Origin: Balaenoptera acutorostrata
Lineage: Eukaryota; Chordata; Mammalia; Artiodactyla; Balaenopteridae
Assembly (NCBI RefSeq): GCF_949987535.1
Contig: NC_080075.1
Coordinates: 45,567,536 to 45,631,535 of the forward strand
DNA length: 64,000 nt
Direction of reading: 5' to 3'
The notes under the pieces: generated by a model
What the model was told of the DNA's origin: nothing
Database searches by the model: none
Seen by the model: only the letters and a program-made list of their open reading frames with translations
In this document: piece after piece, positions 21,725-34,570 of the stretch
Layout: every line of letters begins with the position of its first letter
Position numbering within the stretch: position 1 is the first letter of the stretch
Translations under genes and position numbers: made by a program

Positions 21725-24649
21725 AATTGGAGTGGAGGAATAGATTCTAAGGGTTAAATACTCAACATTACAGAGAAGGAATAGCTTAATACCAATTAGT
21801 AATACTAAAGAATTAGCAAAGACTTAGAAGAAGCAGCACTTCCTTCTACTTTTTCACAATTCCTATGTAGTACTTTGATTTCTTGCAGGTATCAACATTT
21901 GTGTTACTTTTTTGAAATCAGGTCAGAGTGTTTTTTAAATAGTTACTGCTTTAATTCAATTTTAGCAATATTCATAGAGTGACAACTAGAAGCAAAATAA
22001 CCACCATAAATAAGTTCCTTTGAGATACTATGGATAGCTTACTGCTATAAACTTTAAAAAGCTGATAGAAAGGAGTATTAGGTGGGAAAATTCATTTTCT
22101 TTAGAGCAGCATAATTTTCCCCCAATGTAAGATGTTTAACCTGCTCTGGAGCCAGGACGTATACAAAGTATTCACCCTGTAGAAAAGTGATTGAGTTTTT
22201 CCTACCAACAGGAATAAGAAAAGTTCATGCATTTCTAATTCCTTCCAATCATGTAGCATAGAATTATGTGGGGTAGAATAAATGATACCCTGCCTGATTT
22301 TATCACCTATATTTCCTTTCCAAAGTTGCTTAAACATGAATATTCATTACATGAAACATTCACAAGAACAATTAACATTCAAATCCTGCAAATGTCTTAA
22401 AAAGTATAAATTTCTTAGGGTAAATGCCACGTTATGTAGTGAGATTTTTTTCCCTAGGTAGTTCTGTGGTTATTTTTTAAGAATTATTCTCCTTTTAATT
22501 TAAAGATATATTATTGTTCTTATTCCCAATATTTCATAATCACCCCTTAATATTTGCCTGATGTTTAAATTTTACAAAACGCTTCTACTGTAGTATCTCC
22601 TTATCTTCACACCATTTCCCCAGTCTACTGTTTAGACTTTGTATCAAGGTAACCATGTTCTGATTTGGCCTTCCAAGTCAGTTTTGGAGGATTTGGGGGG
22701 CATGGAGATACAACCTGCAATTTTGTTAGTTATTTCTTCCTGAAGTATACTCAACAGGGAGAGTACTTTTCTTTTTACTCTTCCATTTTCTTCATTAATA
22801 AAAAGTTGGAAATGAAGATAATTACCACGTTACCCTAAAGCTTATGTTCAAGAAGTAGTATAGTTTTCCCAATATATGTATGTATGATATGTGGACCACA
22901 AGTCTTATGAGATTCTTATTTAATATTGGTCTATGTTGTTTTCCTTTTCTCTCTTTTTTGTTCTCCCTCCTCTTTTGCGGATGTTTTCTGTCTTCCTCTC
23001 AACACATTACCATTACTAAATAACAGACGGACTGAATTTGTTTATCACAGCATTTCCAAACTTATGTGGTTTCTCATGATTCTATTAACATACCACAGAA
23101 TTAGTGTTCCCAAACACAGAGTATTAAGTCTCATGCAAAACATTGGGCTAAACCCCAAGGGGAGTACTCCAAACATGCTTATAGAAAAGGATAAATGTAC
23201 AATTAAAAGGATACCATTAAAAGGATACATTAAAAATATCTAATGGAAAATAAATATCTAGTTTAGAGACACATCATTTTTCAGCATGGAGGTGTGTTGG
23301 TGAGCACTGAGAATTGAAGGATCAGAACATCTGGACCTCCCAACATATCCATCTGGATACTCTTGTTTTACTTTTTTTCTATTGCTATTTCTATTCCTAT
23401 TACTTGAGCCACCTGCGTCTGTATGCCATTGTCTAGACCTCCTGAGACTTACGAACCATACATCTTCTCCTTTAGGAAAGTGAGAAATCACTGGGTCCAG
23501 GGAAACAATCCTCTAATTCTTTCAGTATGTCTTTTCTTGAAATCCTTGAGCATATAAAGATAATTTGATTCCAACAAGTTTCATTACATAATCTCATTTT
23601 CTAACTGTATCTCTTTTTTTAAAATTTTATTTACTGACAATAAAAATAATCAACAGAAATGGGAGAAGGAAAGTAATGATTGTTCAACACTAACTTGTAC
23701 CAAGCTCTACACTAGACACTTTAAGCTATTTCATTTATTCTAAAATGTAGGGATTACTTGGTAAGCATGCAGTTAGTACTGAAGATTTGAAAGGTAAATA
23801 ATTTTATGCACATAAGAAATAAAAATCTTAAAATACTTCATACCTGTACTACAGTACCTATAATACAGGAGAATGACTATCATTCAATTATATTTCAAAC
23901 TATGGCTTAAAAATTTTAATTAATGACCTATTTTTCAATTATAGACAAATCTGTATTTTCAAGAATTTTTTAGTTAGGCTACCAGTAACTTCTTTAAGAT
24001 AAAATATTTTCCTGGTTAATTTTAACCTGAGTCATTGGAGATTTTACATTGTATATTCCTGAACACTGTGGACTGGTGATAGGACATTAATAACTTGAAG
24101 CATTGCAGCTTTACATAGGTTTCTAACTGGGAACTGTATGATACAAATTAGCCAGTTAATATCCTTTTATATAAAGGCATCAAATTTATATATTTATAAT
24201 ACACTTTATATAATATATTTTATTATATAAGATAAACTAAGGTATCATTTTCCAGGTAAATTGATGGATGCTCAATTCTTCTGGGAAACACTGGAGGCAC
24301 ATACCTCAGAGTTTTCCCAACTGAGATGTAAAGAGGTAGGGTCTTTACCATATAATACCCATCAGTCCTTGGTCAGGAGGCTGTTCGCAGGGAGCTTTAG
24401 TTCCCTGGTAATTCTAACCTGCCACCCATGTAGGCAGAGCTAATTCCTGGGTCAAAGAAAGTCCTCTGGCAACAAGACGCAGGTGCTAGATGTTGGAAGA
24501 TGTGCTAGAAGGTGGGCTGGCATGCAGGGAATAGGTGGGCACTCAGAGAATATGGTAAGGCATTGACAGGATGCTATGATGTCTTCTAGAGGAAACATCC
24601 TTTTAAAAATGGGAAATAAATGAAAGGCAGTATTATGTAATAAATAATA
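20886..24649. other. unassigned AT-rich sequence, 3.8 kb
   Basis: No gene or convincing interspersed repeat. Contains a 17-bp tandem duplication at 21030-21063, a compound GT/GA microsatellite at 21693-21724, and AT-rich sequence at 24175-24235. A weak MIR-like stretch sits near 23670-23770 (ttgttcaacactaac, ccaagctctacactagacac). Open frames of up to 105 codons (22926-23243) encode nothing I recognise. Confidence 0.45.
21693..21724. repeat. compound (GT)n(GA)n microsatellite
   Basis: About 15 bases of GT dinucleotide run directly into about 18 bases of GA dinucleotide. Confidence 0.95.
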
Positions 24650-24855
24650 TATAGCAGCTGATAGACCAGAAATCAAATCCAGACTCTGAATATTCTGGCA
24701 GGCTAATCTTGGGAAAATAATTTCTCTCAGGCTGGGCTTCCTTATCTATAAAACAGAGAACATGGCACTTACCTTAAAATTTGTAAAACTTAAAAAGAAT
24801 ATCTAAGAAGTCCTTACCACAGTATCTAGAAATCAATAACTAGCAAATATTAATG
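24650..24855 (-). mobile_element. MIR SINE
   Basis: Reverse-orientation MIR: 'gaccagaaatcaaatccaga', 'ctaatcttgggaaaataatt', 'ggcttccttatctataaaac', 'cagtatctagaaatcaataa'. Diverged but the full order is kept. Confidence 0.65.
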
Positions 24856-25649
24856 CATTCAGAAGGTAGTTGGTGTTTGAGATATTCTGTGTCATTTATC
24901 AACCTTATTCTAATGCAAGAAATCTCCTCTAAAGCATTTTCCTCTGGCAGCTGTTCAATCTGGACTTCAACCCTTCTAGTTACAGGGCATATTAGCCTAA
25001 AGAGTTTGTCCTTTCTGGTTTGGGGCAGCACTAATGGCTAACATGTTCTTTTTTATGTTGGAACTGAAATTATTTCCCTAATAAATAGCCTCATAGATTA
25101 TATTAAGATAAATAATTTCATTGATAAATAACCTCAGACCCACCTCTAACATTTTTGTGAGACCTGTGGCATGACATCACATGGAGGATCACATGCCCTT
25201 TGTCTAAAAGCTACAATCAAACTAGCACAATTGATACATAAAATATTTTCTATTTTCCTGCTATAAAAAATACATCTGCATAATGGAAAATGGAAATTTA
25301 TGTATTAAGATACCATTTTTAGTAGACTGAAAGACAGCAAAATGTAAACTATAAGTAAACTTAATTTCATTATGTTTCTCTGGATATCTAATTAATGATG
25401 ATTCAGTGGTGTTTGGATGATTAATAAATTAAGGTGGATATAATTCATAAATTATAATGTTTATTCTATGCAGTCGTAACCTTCATTTTATCAACATCAA
25501 CTGTTCTTATAATCACAATTTTAACATATTTTTTTTCTTGACAGTAATACCACATTAGACAACTTTAAAAATGTTCAAATGGTCTTTAGATCATTTATTG
25601 AAATAAAGGTGTATTATGATTTTGTATTAGAGCTCAGAGAACAGATGTT
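24856..25649. other. unassigned AT-rich sequence
   Basis: About 800 bp, nothing recognised. Small overlapping frames on both strands at 24840-25041 look like chance. Confidence 0.5.
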
Positions 25650-25850
25650 GCAATCTTTTTTAAAGTCAGTTTTATAGAGGTATACTTTGCAAAAAGTGGT
25701 ACACTTTTTAAGTGTATGCTTGATGAGTTTGACAAACATAGAAGGTCATGAAACCACCAAGACAATTAAGTTATTTGATATTTCCATCACTCTAAGAAGT
25801 TTCTTCATGCCCCTTTTTTAGATAAACCCCTCCCACTGCCGTCAGCCTCC
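25650..25850 (-). mobile_element. old LINE-1 (L1M-type) 3' end
   Basis: Reverse-orientation L1M 3' UTR: 'ttttatagaggtatactttg', 'ttttaagtgtatgcttgatg', 'agtttgacaaacatagaagg', 'catcactctaagaagtttct', 'tcatgcccctttttta'. Strongly diverged. Confidence 0.65.
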
Positions 25851-27370
25851 AAAGGCTCTTATTGAGTTATTATAGTTCTTAGTTATTTTATAATCCAATA
25901 AGGAAAATTGTAGCCTACTGAGACAGTAGCCACTGGAATTGTGAATAAAATTCTTAAATTGAAAGTTAGTTTAAAAAAGGAATTATAGATTTTAAATAAT
26001 ATGCTCAAACTTTGTAATGGGGCAGCAAATAGTAAAGTATCATCATCATAGAAAATATTGCAAAGCATTTAAATTTCATCTCATTAATTGCTATCTCAGA
26101 TTGCCATTTTTACCATCCTTAAAGCAGCGTATAGTTTCGTAGATTATTGCTTGCATTCTTCTTTCAAAATTTCAATACTAGGATATTATAAAGAAAATGA
26201 AAATAGCAGTATGGTGCCCAAGTTGTTGCAGTTTCTCTTCATATACATTGATCTATAATTGCCAGAAAATATTATTCTCTATAGAAATCAGTGTTGAGAT
26301 TATTTGTACATTAATCTTATTCTTCATAGTCATGGGTATGCTGTTCATTTCCTTGTTCTAATTATCTTATTTTTTATTGGAACGTTACGTATGTTGCATT
26401 TTTCCCATTCAGTCTGATAACTTATTTTTTGCTAAACTTTTAATGATATTATTAAAAGTAAATGAGGATTTATACCAAATAATGTGAATAGTGCAAATTA
26501 AACTTAAGTTTAGTTTCTGCCAAAGACCATGATTCACTCTTTATTTGAAGATCACTCTTGTTTCACTTTTTTTTCTATTGCATCTCATATCTTGTGTAAA
26601 ATAAATCTAGTTGTTTTATTTTGATGATTATCTCTGGAACCACAGATTGGAGAAAGAAGCAAGCAAAAAAACAAAACAACACAACAACAAAAAAAATGCT
26701 TAGCACAACCAGCCAAAGTTACTTCATTCTGTAAGACTTTATCGCATTCTTGCTATTGAAGAAGGATTCACCGGTTAAATTTTTTTCTGCTTTTACCCAA
26801 GTGTGTGCACAGCTGAAATTCTCTTTTTAGTTCAAAGCAGTGACCTACAAAGGGGTTAGTAGCACCATCTACACCTCTAAAACCTTCAGCTACAGTTGCC
26901 TTTTGTTTTGAAGAAATAGGGCAAGAATATGGTGAAGAATTTCCTAGAGACCTGAAAGAATTAGTTACAAAACAAATGTTTGGGTTATGGGTTGAGCTGT
27001 GCCAGCACTGCACGCCAGATTCTGAGCGACAGGGGTGCCTGAGTATTCTCTAATACATTTATTTTGTGTGTATGTGATATGCAGGGCCTCCTAAATCACG
27101 TGACTCAGAGCAGGGAAATCCCTTGAACGGGTCTAAAGATGATCTAATCTCACTTCTTTTTGACAGACCTTTAGTTTTGAGGATGGCTATTAATGTCTTC
27201 TATTTTCGTAGCTGAACATTGCTAATTTCAGCTTTTCTAGTGAAAATGCTTGATTTACACCATAACCTATCATTTTAAGTAAGTAATAAACAGCCATAAA
27301 GCTCCAGTGATTAGCACAAAATTTAGGAGGACTTTCCTTTTGTTCACTTTTCTCTCCACTTCCAACTTCT
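25851..27370. other. unassigned sequence
   Basis: About 1.5 kb with an A-rich (CAA)n-like tract at 26661-26698. No recognised repeat. The 81-codon minus frame at 26768-27013 resembles no known protein. Confidence 0.5.
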
Positions 27371-27890
27371 TTTTTTGGTACCTCCCCAGATTCCTCCTAA
27401 ATCTATCAAGCCTGTCCAAAGAATGTTGCCACTTAGTCAATGTGACTTACGAGCAACGCATTGCTGCCAGCACAGTCATCCAGAAGCTGTAACCTTCAGC
27501 AGAGGAGAACCTTTCAGAAGGGTCTTACAGCTTTACAACCACAGCTCAGATGTGGCCTGGATATGGCGAGGCCAGCCTGGTGGCCCCTTCCCCACATCAA
27601 CCTGGAGCTCACACGTTTGGCTGCACCCTGTGCGGGTGGTAGGCAACGCCCCTCCCCCGACAGCGGGGCGGGCAGCAGAGGTGTGGGGTGGGTGGCACCA
27701 CTCTCTCCATTCACAGACGTGGCAGACCCATCTGATGGGCAGGGCAGTAAGTCGTCCTATCCACCTGTTCTTTTTAAAAACAGTTATGTATCTGCGCTGT
27801 AAACTCTCCTCTTATTGCATGGCGTTGAGCCATCACACTGCAGCTCCTTGTTGGACCCTTTTTCTACCTGATTATTATTCTTAGCCACCT
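27371..27890 (+). other. GC-rich segment with a 169-codon open frame, unrecognised
   Basis: Frame 27375-27884 (169 codons) is the longest in the window and overlaps a second plus-strand frame (27461-27802) and a minus-strand frame (27514-27714). GC-richness, which depletes stop codons, is enough to explain all three. The sequence 27610-27720 contains a cluster of CpGs and a GC-box-like ggggcggg at 27664-27671. I see no signal peptide, domain or splice pattern. It could be a small diverged exon or pseudogene, or non-coding. Confidence 0.2.
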
Positions 27891-30038
27891 TCCAATTCCT
27901 TCCTGCCCTTGATACAGTTTCTTCTTTTTTCCTAACTATTCACAGTTCTCTTTCCTACGTACATGCAGAGAAATACATGTCTCAACTTTACAGATAGAAA
28001 TATAACTAAATAGAAAAAGCCTAACCCTTGAATACAACATCTTTCTTATTTGACATACTTTCTAGATATAGCCACCATTCTGGGTCTCCTCCTCTCTACA
28101 GTCTTGAGGTTTTGACATCTGTTCTTTAAAATGTGGTTGCCAGAGCTTTAGCAGCTTCCGACATTGAAATTCAACATAAATTGGGAGCTAAAGTCTCCCC
28201 ATTTCTCTACACCGTATGTCTATATTTGCAGTCTCCAAACAAATTAGCTTTATGGAGGTAGCGATCCCATGTTGTTGCTACTATTAAATTTGTAATAAAA
28301 AAAAAAGCTGGTAGAACTTTTTTCTTTTCATACAAATTGTTGTTAAAATAGATTTATTCATTGAAGTTTGGGTGTGATTAAAACAAGAATGTGGAAAGCG
28401 TGGTGTGAGTGAACTAATAGCAAAACTGAAAATTTAGATGGGCAGCAATAAAATTCTTTATTAGTTCAAAGAAGTGAACGGGATTCTTTGCATCAGAGTC
28501 CCAATGGGAAATGTTCTCAAGGGAGAAAGCCAAGTATCTGTTCATGTCCAGTGACAGGCCACTTAAGGAAGAGAGAGAAGATGTAGGGGAAGTTGCTGCA
28601 TGATGGAGAAAGAAATCTTAGGCTGAACGGAATTTAGATTATGGTAACATGTCTTGAAAAGGAGGAAGGTAAGACAGACATGAAAGTTTGAGAGAAGATA
28701 GCTATTAGATGTGGTTATTATTTTAGGCTGGCCAGGATGGGCGACTGGGTGCAGGAAACTAGGAGGGAAGTTAAACACTGTGTTATGTATTATTATATAT
28801 TAACAAGAAGGGAGGAAGCTGTGATCAACTAGTTTTAACAGTTTCCACAGTGCCTATGGTGATATGCAAATATATTGCACATGCAAATTTGTATCAGTAT
28901 TTGAGAATAGGATGGGATTAAATCCGATTTTCAGATGATATCTTACACTAAGCCATTTCACCTTTCATGAAAAGACTTCACTTAAACCAGACACATCCAG
29001 AAATCCTTTTATAATGTTGAGATTTATCATGACATCATTTCAAACAGTGGAGAAACTCATAATGTTGGTTTTGCATATTATATTAACTTTTATACCATAT
29101 TTCCTTATCTCATCAAGATGTTATTGTTACATATGAATGAGGAAATGCAGGATATTAAAGGAAAGACATCAATCCAAAAGTTACTAGAATATTGGCTTGT
29201 GATAAATACCACTGCACAAGCCCTGAAAACAGAACAAACCAAACTGAGTACATTGGCCTAGGTGCTCCTGGATAATAGACCAGCCCTGTTTTCCTACTAG
29301 TGTGCCAAGGAAAAGTATATGCTAGGGCTAACATTTCCTGCTGCACATGGAGTAATACTATAGAGATAGTTGAATAATCCATATGCAAATTAAAGGAAAG
29401 AGCAACTTGGTTATTAAATACAGACACTGGAGGTCTCTGGGATCTGTTCTCCTTGTAAAAATCAGGGAATCATCAGTGCTGGCTCCGAAGTGTATTCTTA
29501 GTCCCATCTTATATGACTGCAGTTATTCTTATTCATCTCACATTTTCAGATGTCGGGTCTCCAGAGTCTTAAATGATGCTGCATAACTGCTTTCTTGTCA
29601 GGTGGCACAAAAAACTCATTCTTCAACAAAAGGAAAATTAACTGCTTCTGCTCTGCTGAGACTGCATACCAGAACATTCATCTAAATCCACTTCATAGAA
29701 CATCTGTCCAAATAATGTATACGGTGGTGAAGACCTGGAAGCTATTAACGCATAGCCCATTGCTGACCTCTTCTGTGTTTTTAAGGACAATAGGAGTCCA
29801 TAAAGTGAGCTGTTAAAGAAAAAAATCTTTCAGGCCTCTATCATGCACTTCCAAATGGCTGTTAGAGCCTTATTCATCTCATCCTGAACCTCTTTGAGAA
29901 CTGTACCCTCCCTTTTGAGACTGAAATCATATAAAGAGCATTTGTAGAAAAATGTTTACAGTCTGCTTCATGAGTCACCCAAAGATTTAAACTCAGAATA
30001 TTGCCCAGATGGGTGTTCTCTTTTTCCTTTATCTTACC
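27891..30038. other. unassigned sequence, 2.1 kb
   Basis: No recognised repeat or gene. Contains three perfect ATGCAAAT octamers (28864-28871, 28881-28888, 29383-29390). Short open frames on both strands are unrecognised. Confidence 0.5.
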
Positions 30039-30212
30039 CAGTGATTGTCAACCAGGGGTGATTTTACCCATGAGAGAACATTTGCAAATGTCAGGAGACA
30101 GTTTTGATTGTCACATCCGAGTAGCATGGGGTAACACATTTAGTGCGTAGAAGCCAAAGGTACTGCTCAGCATCCTACAGTATATAGGACACCACTTACA
30201 CACACACATACA

Positions 30213-30249
<37 letters not shown>

Positions 30250-30300
30250 CAAAAAATTATCTTATCCAAAATGTCAATAGCATCACTTTTGAGAAACCCT
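30039..30300 (+). mobile_element. MER20 (hAT-Charlie) DNA transposon
   Basis: Near full length: starts cagtgattgtcaaccagggg, then 'tgattttacccatgagagaa', 'catttgcaaatgtcaggaga', 'cagcatcctacagtatatag', and the 3' end 'aaaaaattatcttatccaaa', 'atgtcaatagcatcactttt', 'gagaaaccct'. A CA microsatellite (30214-30247) has grown inside it. In placental mammals MER20 copies are known to have contributed binding sites to endometrial enhancers; nothing here shows this copy is active. Confidence 0.9.
30214..30247. repeat. (AC)17 microsatellite inside MER20
   Basis: Thirty-four bases of pure AC dinucleotide, with imperfect CA sequence before it (30196-30213). It lies where the MER20 consensus has a short CA-rich segment. 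Confidence 0.97.
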
Positions 30301-30488
30301 AAGCTAGCCTTTTACATTTCTGCTCAGGGAGACCCACAAAACTTGTTTCTTAAGTGATGTAGCTCTTTTTTGCCCAACAATCAGTGTACTCAGTTTTCTT
30401 TACTCAGTTACGGTGATTGTTATATTTTGATTTGACAAATGAGGCTTAAACCAAAAAGATGTTTGGTAAGACATTGTTATGCATCAGA

Positions 30489-30787
30489 TTTTTTTTTTTA
30501 ATTAATTTATTTATTTATTTATTTTTGGCTGTGTTGGGTCTTCGTTTCTGTGCGAGGGCTTTCTCTAGTTGTGGCAAGCGGGGCCACTCTTCATCGCGGT
30601 GTGCGGGCCTCTCACTATCGCGGCCTCTCTTGTTGCGGAGCACAGGCTCCAGATGCGCAGGCTCAGTATTTGTGGCGCACGGGCTTAGTTGCTCCGTGGC
30701 ATGTGGGATCTTCCCAGACCAGGGCTCGAACCCGTGTCCCCTGCATTGGCAGGCAGACTCTCAACCACTGTGCCACCAGGGAAGCCC
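30489..30787 (-). mobile_element. CHR-type SINE
   Basis: Reverse-orientation long CHR SINE. The T-rich tail is at 30489-30520, the body follows, and the 5' end is at 30787 (reads ggggcttccctggtggcaca on the minus strand). It retains the 'gagaggcc' segment. No clear target-site duplication was found. Frames 30459-30887 (142 codons) and 30550-30804 are SINE read-through. Confidence 0.94.
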
Positions 30788-32014
30788 CAAATTCTCTAAG
30801 TTGATACTTGGTCTTTTCAACATAAATGAGATTTCCCTCTTCTTAAACTGTTTTTCCAATGGCTCTCTACTTTTGAGTAAGGGGTAGGATCAGAGTTACT
30901 TGAAGGGGAGAAGAGTTTCCATACTACTGCCTTTCATCATTTACCCTGCTCTCCAACGCTGTGTACTCTGACACTACCCCAGACTCTCAGTGAAAACCAC
31001 TCCTCTTTAGAAATGATGGACTGTAGTACTCTTTTGAGAGTATGTTGTTTCATATTATTATTCTTTGTAGGTTATTGTCTCCCAAATCATACTGTAAATG
31101 TCAGAGACTTTATTCTATACCCCTTATCTACATTCTTGCCTAGTACAAATGTTCTAGAACATAAAAGTATATCAACAATAAATACTTTGTTGTAGATCAT
31201 ATGGATGAGGAAGTCCCAATCCAAAAAAATCTCTTGACCATCTTAGGATGAGATTTCCAAACTTACATATAGGCAGTTAAACAGCTTGACTCATTTTAAT
31301 AAAAGAACTTTACAGCCTAACCCAGGATGAGAAATAAATGTGAGAGAAAACATTTTAGGTTTGACTGCATTAATATTTTATAGAAGCAAATAGGCAAATT
31401 ATAGATTGATTTTATTAAACAGCACACAATCAGTGGCTATGAAGAATTTTGGCATCCAACAAGACTTTAGCTTCCTCAGGAAGCAGTAGCAAATTTGCAG
31501 GAAAAAATAATTCAAAATTTTAATTTCCTAATTTAAACAGTATCGCTCATTTAAGCAGTTTAGCTGATTATAATTATGAAAACATGCCATGTATTTAGCA
31601 GCAACTTGCAAGTTCTCCTGTGGTCCAGATTACTAATAGATTCAATGATACTGTTTTTCAGTATTAATGTTGAGATTTTTAATACATGAAACCACTGACA
31701 CTGAGATCAAGCATTTCATCTCAGGAAAAAAAAAAATGCTTTCTCCTTTTCTATCAATATGACAGGCAGCAAAATGATTATTCATGGCTATTGCTTGACT
31801 ATGCTGTCGAACATATTTGCTACTTTAATTAGGCCATCTTGAATTAACAGATGCAAATGCAGTTGGTAACCAAAAGGGTGGCTCCTTGTGGAATGATAGT
31901 GCTTTGCTTGAGGCTCTCCCGCAGTCTGTGCTTTTGTAGGGAAACAATGATTATGCCTAATTTTACTCAGCTTGGAATACCAGGAGATCAAGGTGCGGAT
32001 AGGGTACTTTCAGT
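30788..32014. other. unassigned sequence
   Basis: About 1.2 kb without recognised repeats. Includes an AT-rich stretch around 31740-31870 with a TTTAATTAGG homeodomain-like site and an ATGCAAAT octamer at 31851-31858. Confidence 0.5.
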
Positions 32015-32240
32015 TCACTTAATGTCAGTATTTACTGAAAGCCTTTTATATGTCAGGGACTATGTAAAACCAGGGAAACAAAAGATGAATGAGATGCCAC
32101 TGCTCTCAAGGAGAGCATGGTTTAGAGCTGGGATAAAGTACCATCTAGAATAGACATTAAGATGAGAATTGATAAGCAGGCAGGGAGGGGCTAGAGTTGA
32201 TTCAAAGAGAGGAAAAGTCACTTTTGGACTGAGGGGAAGT
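32015..32240 (+). mobile_element. LINE-2 3'-region fragment
   Basis: Includes 'tatttactgaaagcctttta', 'tatgtcagggactatgtaaa', 'gatgccactgctctcaagga' and 'gagcatggtttagagctggg', the order of the L2 3' end in forward orientation. Frame 31851-32153 runs across it and is incidental. Confidence 0.65.
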
Positions 32241-33500
32241 GTAATTTTTTTCTTAACCCCAAGTCAACTATTCCTGAGAAGTGACCCCATTTGTACTCTC
32301 TCTCTCTCTCTGTCATAAAATTCGTACAGTTACAGGCATTAATGGGTATCAGGAACTATTATTAGATAGTGAGCTTTTACATTCTTTTTCCCCCCTCCCC
32401 TTCAACATAAAGTAGAAGGTTATTCTTTCCTTTCCTTCTCTTCAACTCTGTACCCCCATCGCTTATTCTGAGATTTAATTGCTCAGATCCCTGAGTTCCT
32501 GCTCAGCCTCCTTGACATACTCCCCACTCCCACCCACCCTGCCCACTGCTGTCAGGTAACATCTAGTACTGTCTCTGAAGTATGTCCCATATTCTGAACC
32601 TTTCTTACATCCAAACTCCCAATCCAAATATCTCCCTACTATGCCCTATTCCCTCACATTCCAGGGTTCTGTTAGATGAAAACCAAATACTTTGATGTCA
32701 CAATTTGTATTGATAGTTTAATCAATGTTCCCACATGACACATCTCTGCTCTTTGAATCTCTCTGAGAAAAATCTATAAGTAGAAAATCTCCCATTTTAG
32801 AAATTTTTTTTTTTCTTAACACAGGAAGGGCATCTAGGCCCAGATAGGTCTCAGACTCATCATATAATATTGTCATTCCTCAAGTTCATCGTTTGGTCAG
32901 CCTCATTCCCTATATGCACTTACATCTGTTGTTTAAGGATATCATAATGTTCCATACACACCAATGAGGAAGTGGATATATTTAGCCCATGAATAAAAAC
33001 TACTGTAAAACTATTAAATTAAAATCTCTTCACAAACCTCCTCAGCCCTTGATCATATCCAACAAACATTAGCAAAGACTATTACTATTTCATATCATTA
33101 TTAACACATATATATGTATTATACCACATCCTATCTTAGTTTCCAAAAAGTTATTTAAAATGTCCAGTAACATAGGAAACAACTCTCTCACATATAGTGT
33201 TTCTCTTTCTCTAGGGATTTCAAAAGCCCCAGTAGGCCAAAATGTAACATATTAGTCTGCCTTGTATATACCAGTTATAATCAATTACTGTTATTACAGT
33301 GAAATCAGCGGGTGAACAGTTTCTAAGACAAAATAGTTTGCATCCACTTCAGTTTGTGGGGAAAACAGTAGGCACCTTTCAGTAAGTTCCTGTGCTTGAA
33401 AACTGGACTTTTTATGCAAATGTAAAAAATATAATTAATGTCTTTCAGAAATAGAAACACAGTGTCTCTCTTCCTCGGACCTTCCAGAGTCTTGTAGATT
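32241..33500. other. unassigned sequence with a short (CT)n
   Basis: About 1.26 kb. Has (CT)8 at 32296-32311 and pyrimidine-rich patches. No recognised repeat or gene. Confidence 0.5.
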
Positions 33501-33652
33501 AGGGGTTCTCAATCTTTATAAGTACATTAGAATATCCTGGGGACCTTTACAAAATTACAGTGTCTAAGCCACACTCCAGACCAATGAAATCAGAATCTAA
33601 GAGTGGGGCATCAGCACTTTTTAAAGCTCCATTGAGGTCAAGAACTACTTTT
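33501..33652 (+). mobile_element. MER5/MER58-like hAT-Charlie element
   Basis: Starts aggggttctcaatctttata, followed by 'gtacattagaatatcctggg', 'gacctttacaaaattacagt', 'ccaatgaaatcagaatctaa', 'gagtggggcatcagcacttt', and ends 'ggtcaagaactacttttct'. The terminal pair resembles the hAT-Charlie inverted ends. Confidence 0.65.
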
Positions 33653-34079
33653 CTAGAGTGACAACAAAGCAGTCATCCTAATGGACATTCTGGCCTTCGG
33701 CATGTGAGAAACACTAATAACACTGAGAAATGTGCAAGAAAAAAAATTCCATCCCCAGATGGAAATTGAAGAATAGTTGGTGTACCTGGCTTCTTAGCCC
33801 CAAGCATCTTACAGCGATGGGGGGATGAGAGAACTATGAGAGGCAGGTGCCAAACACAAGGGAGTGGAAGCAGCATATAAGTAGCTAATCAGCTAATGAG
33901 CAGAGAGAATGGGTGAGGTTGAATACAGTGACACAGAGAAGGGCAATCATTGCTGCTCACGGTCAAAAGCCACCTCCTTCATGACCCACAAAATGATGGG
34001 ATTGAGTACTGATTTTTAGGATCAATTCACAGAGTAATAAAAGGTCAGGATCAAATGCAAAGGCTTTGACTTATTTTCA
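33653..34079. other. unassigned sequence
   Basis: About 430 bp. The minus frame at 33673-33876 is unrecognised. Confidence 0.5.
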
Positions 34080-34255
34080 AAAGATTTGAAAATCATTATC
34101 ATCCTATGAGGTAAATAGCACAGGGACTAAAATTATGGTTAACAGTGAGGGCCTGAGAGAAGTTTGTCCAAGATTACACAAAAAGTAAAAAGCAGCATTT
34201 GAAACAGATTTACTTAATCCTACTTCCACTATGTATCTACTATGCTATTCTGACA
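34080..34255 (+). mobile_element. MIR SINE
   Basis: Forward MIR: 'cattatcatcctatgaggta', 'gagggcctgagagaagtttg', 'tccaagattacacaaaaagt', 'gcatttgaaacagatttact', 'atctactatgctattctga'. Confidence 0.7.
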
Positions 34256-34570
34256 GTGAAGGAATTGATAGACTTAATTTCGCTATGTTAGAAGAAAAAA
34301 TCTAATGTGCCTTACTTTAAATGTGTCTAATAAATACCTAGGTGAATGTGTTTCTGGTATAAAATCTGGATTGTCCATCTACGCTGGATATTGGTATTGC
34401 TATAAAAGGAATACTACAAAATCATAAAGCAGAAAAATAAAGGATAAAGCACCTAGTCCTTGAACTGCGGATAAATGTATCCGCAATGTATCTCTTATGT
34501 ATTGGTGAAGTAGAAACACTGAGTTTATAAAAGTAAATCTAGATCTAGATTTTACACTAAAGAAACTCTA

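Noticed and set aside
27375..27884. 169-codon open frame as a protein-coding gene
   Set aside because: No recognised domain, overlapping frames on both strands, and a GC-rich composition that lowers stop frequency. Kept only as a low-confidence feature.
30459..30887. 142-codon plus-strand frame
   Set aside because: It is read-through of the CHR SINE at 30489-30787. The same peptide-like pattern recurs on every CHR copy in the window.
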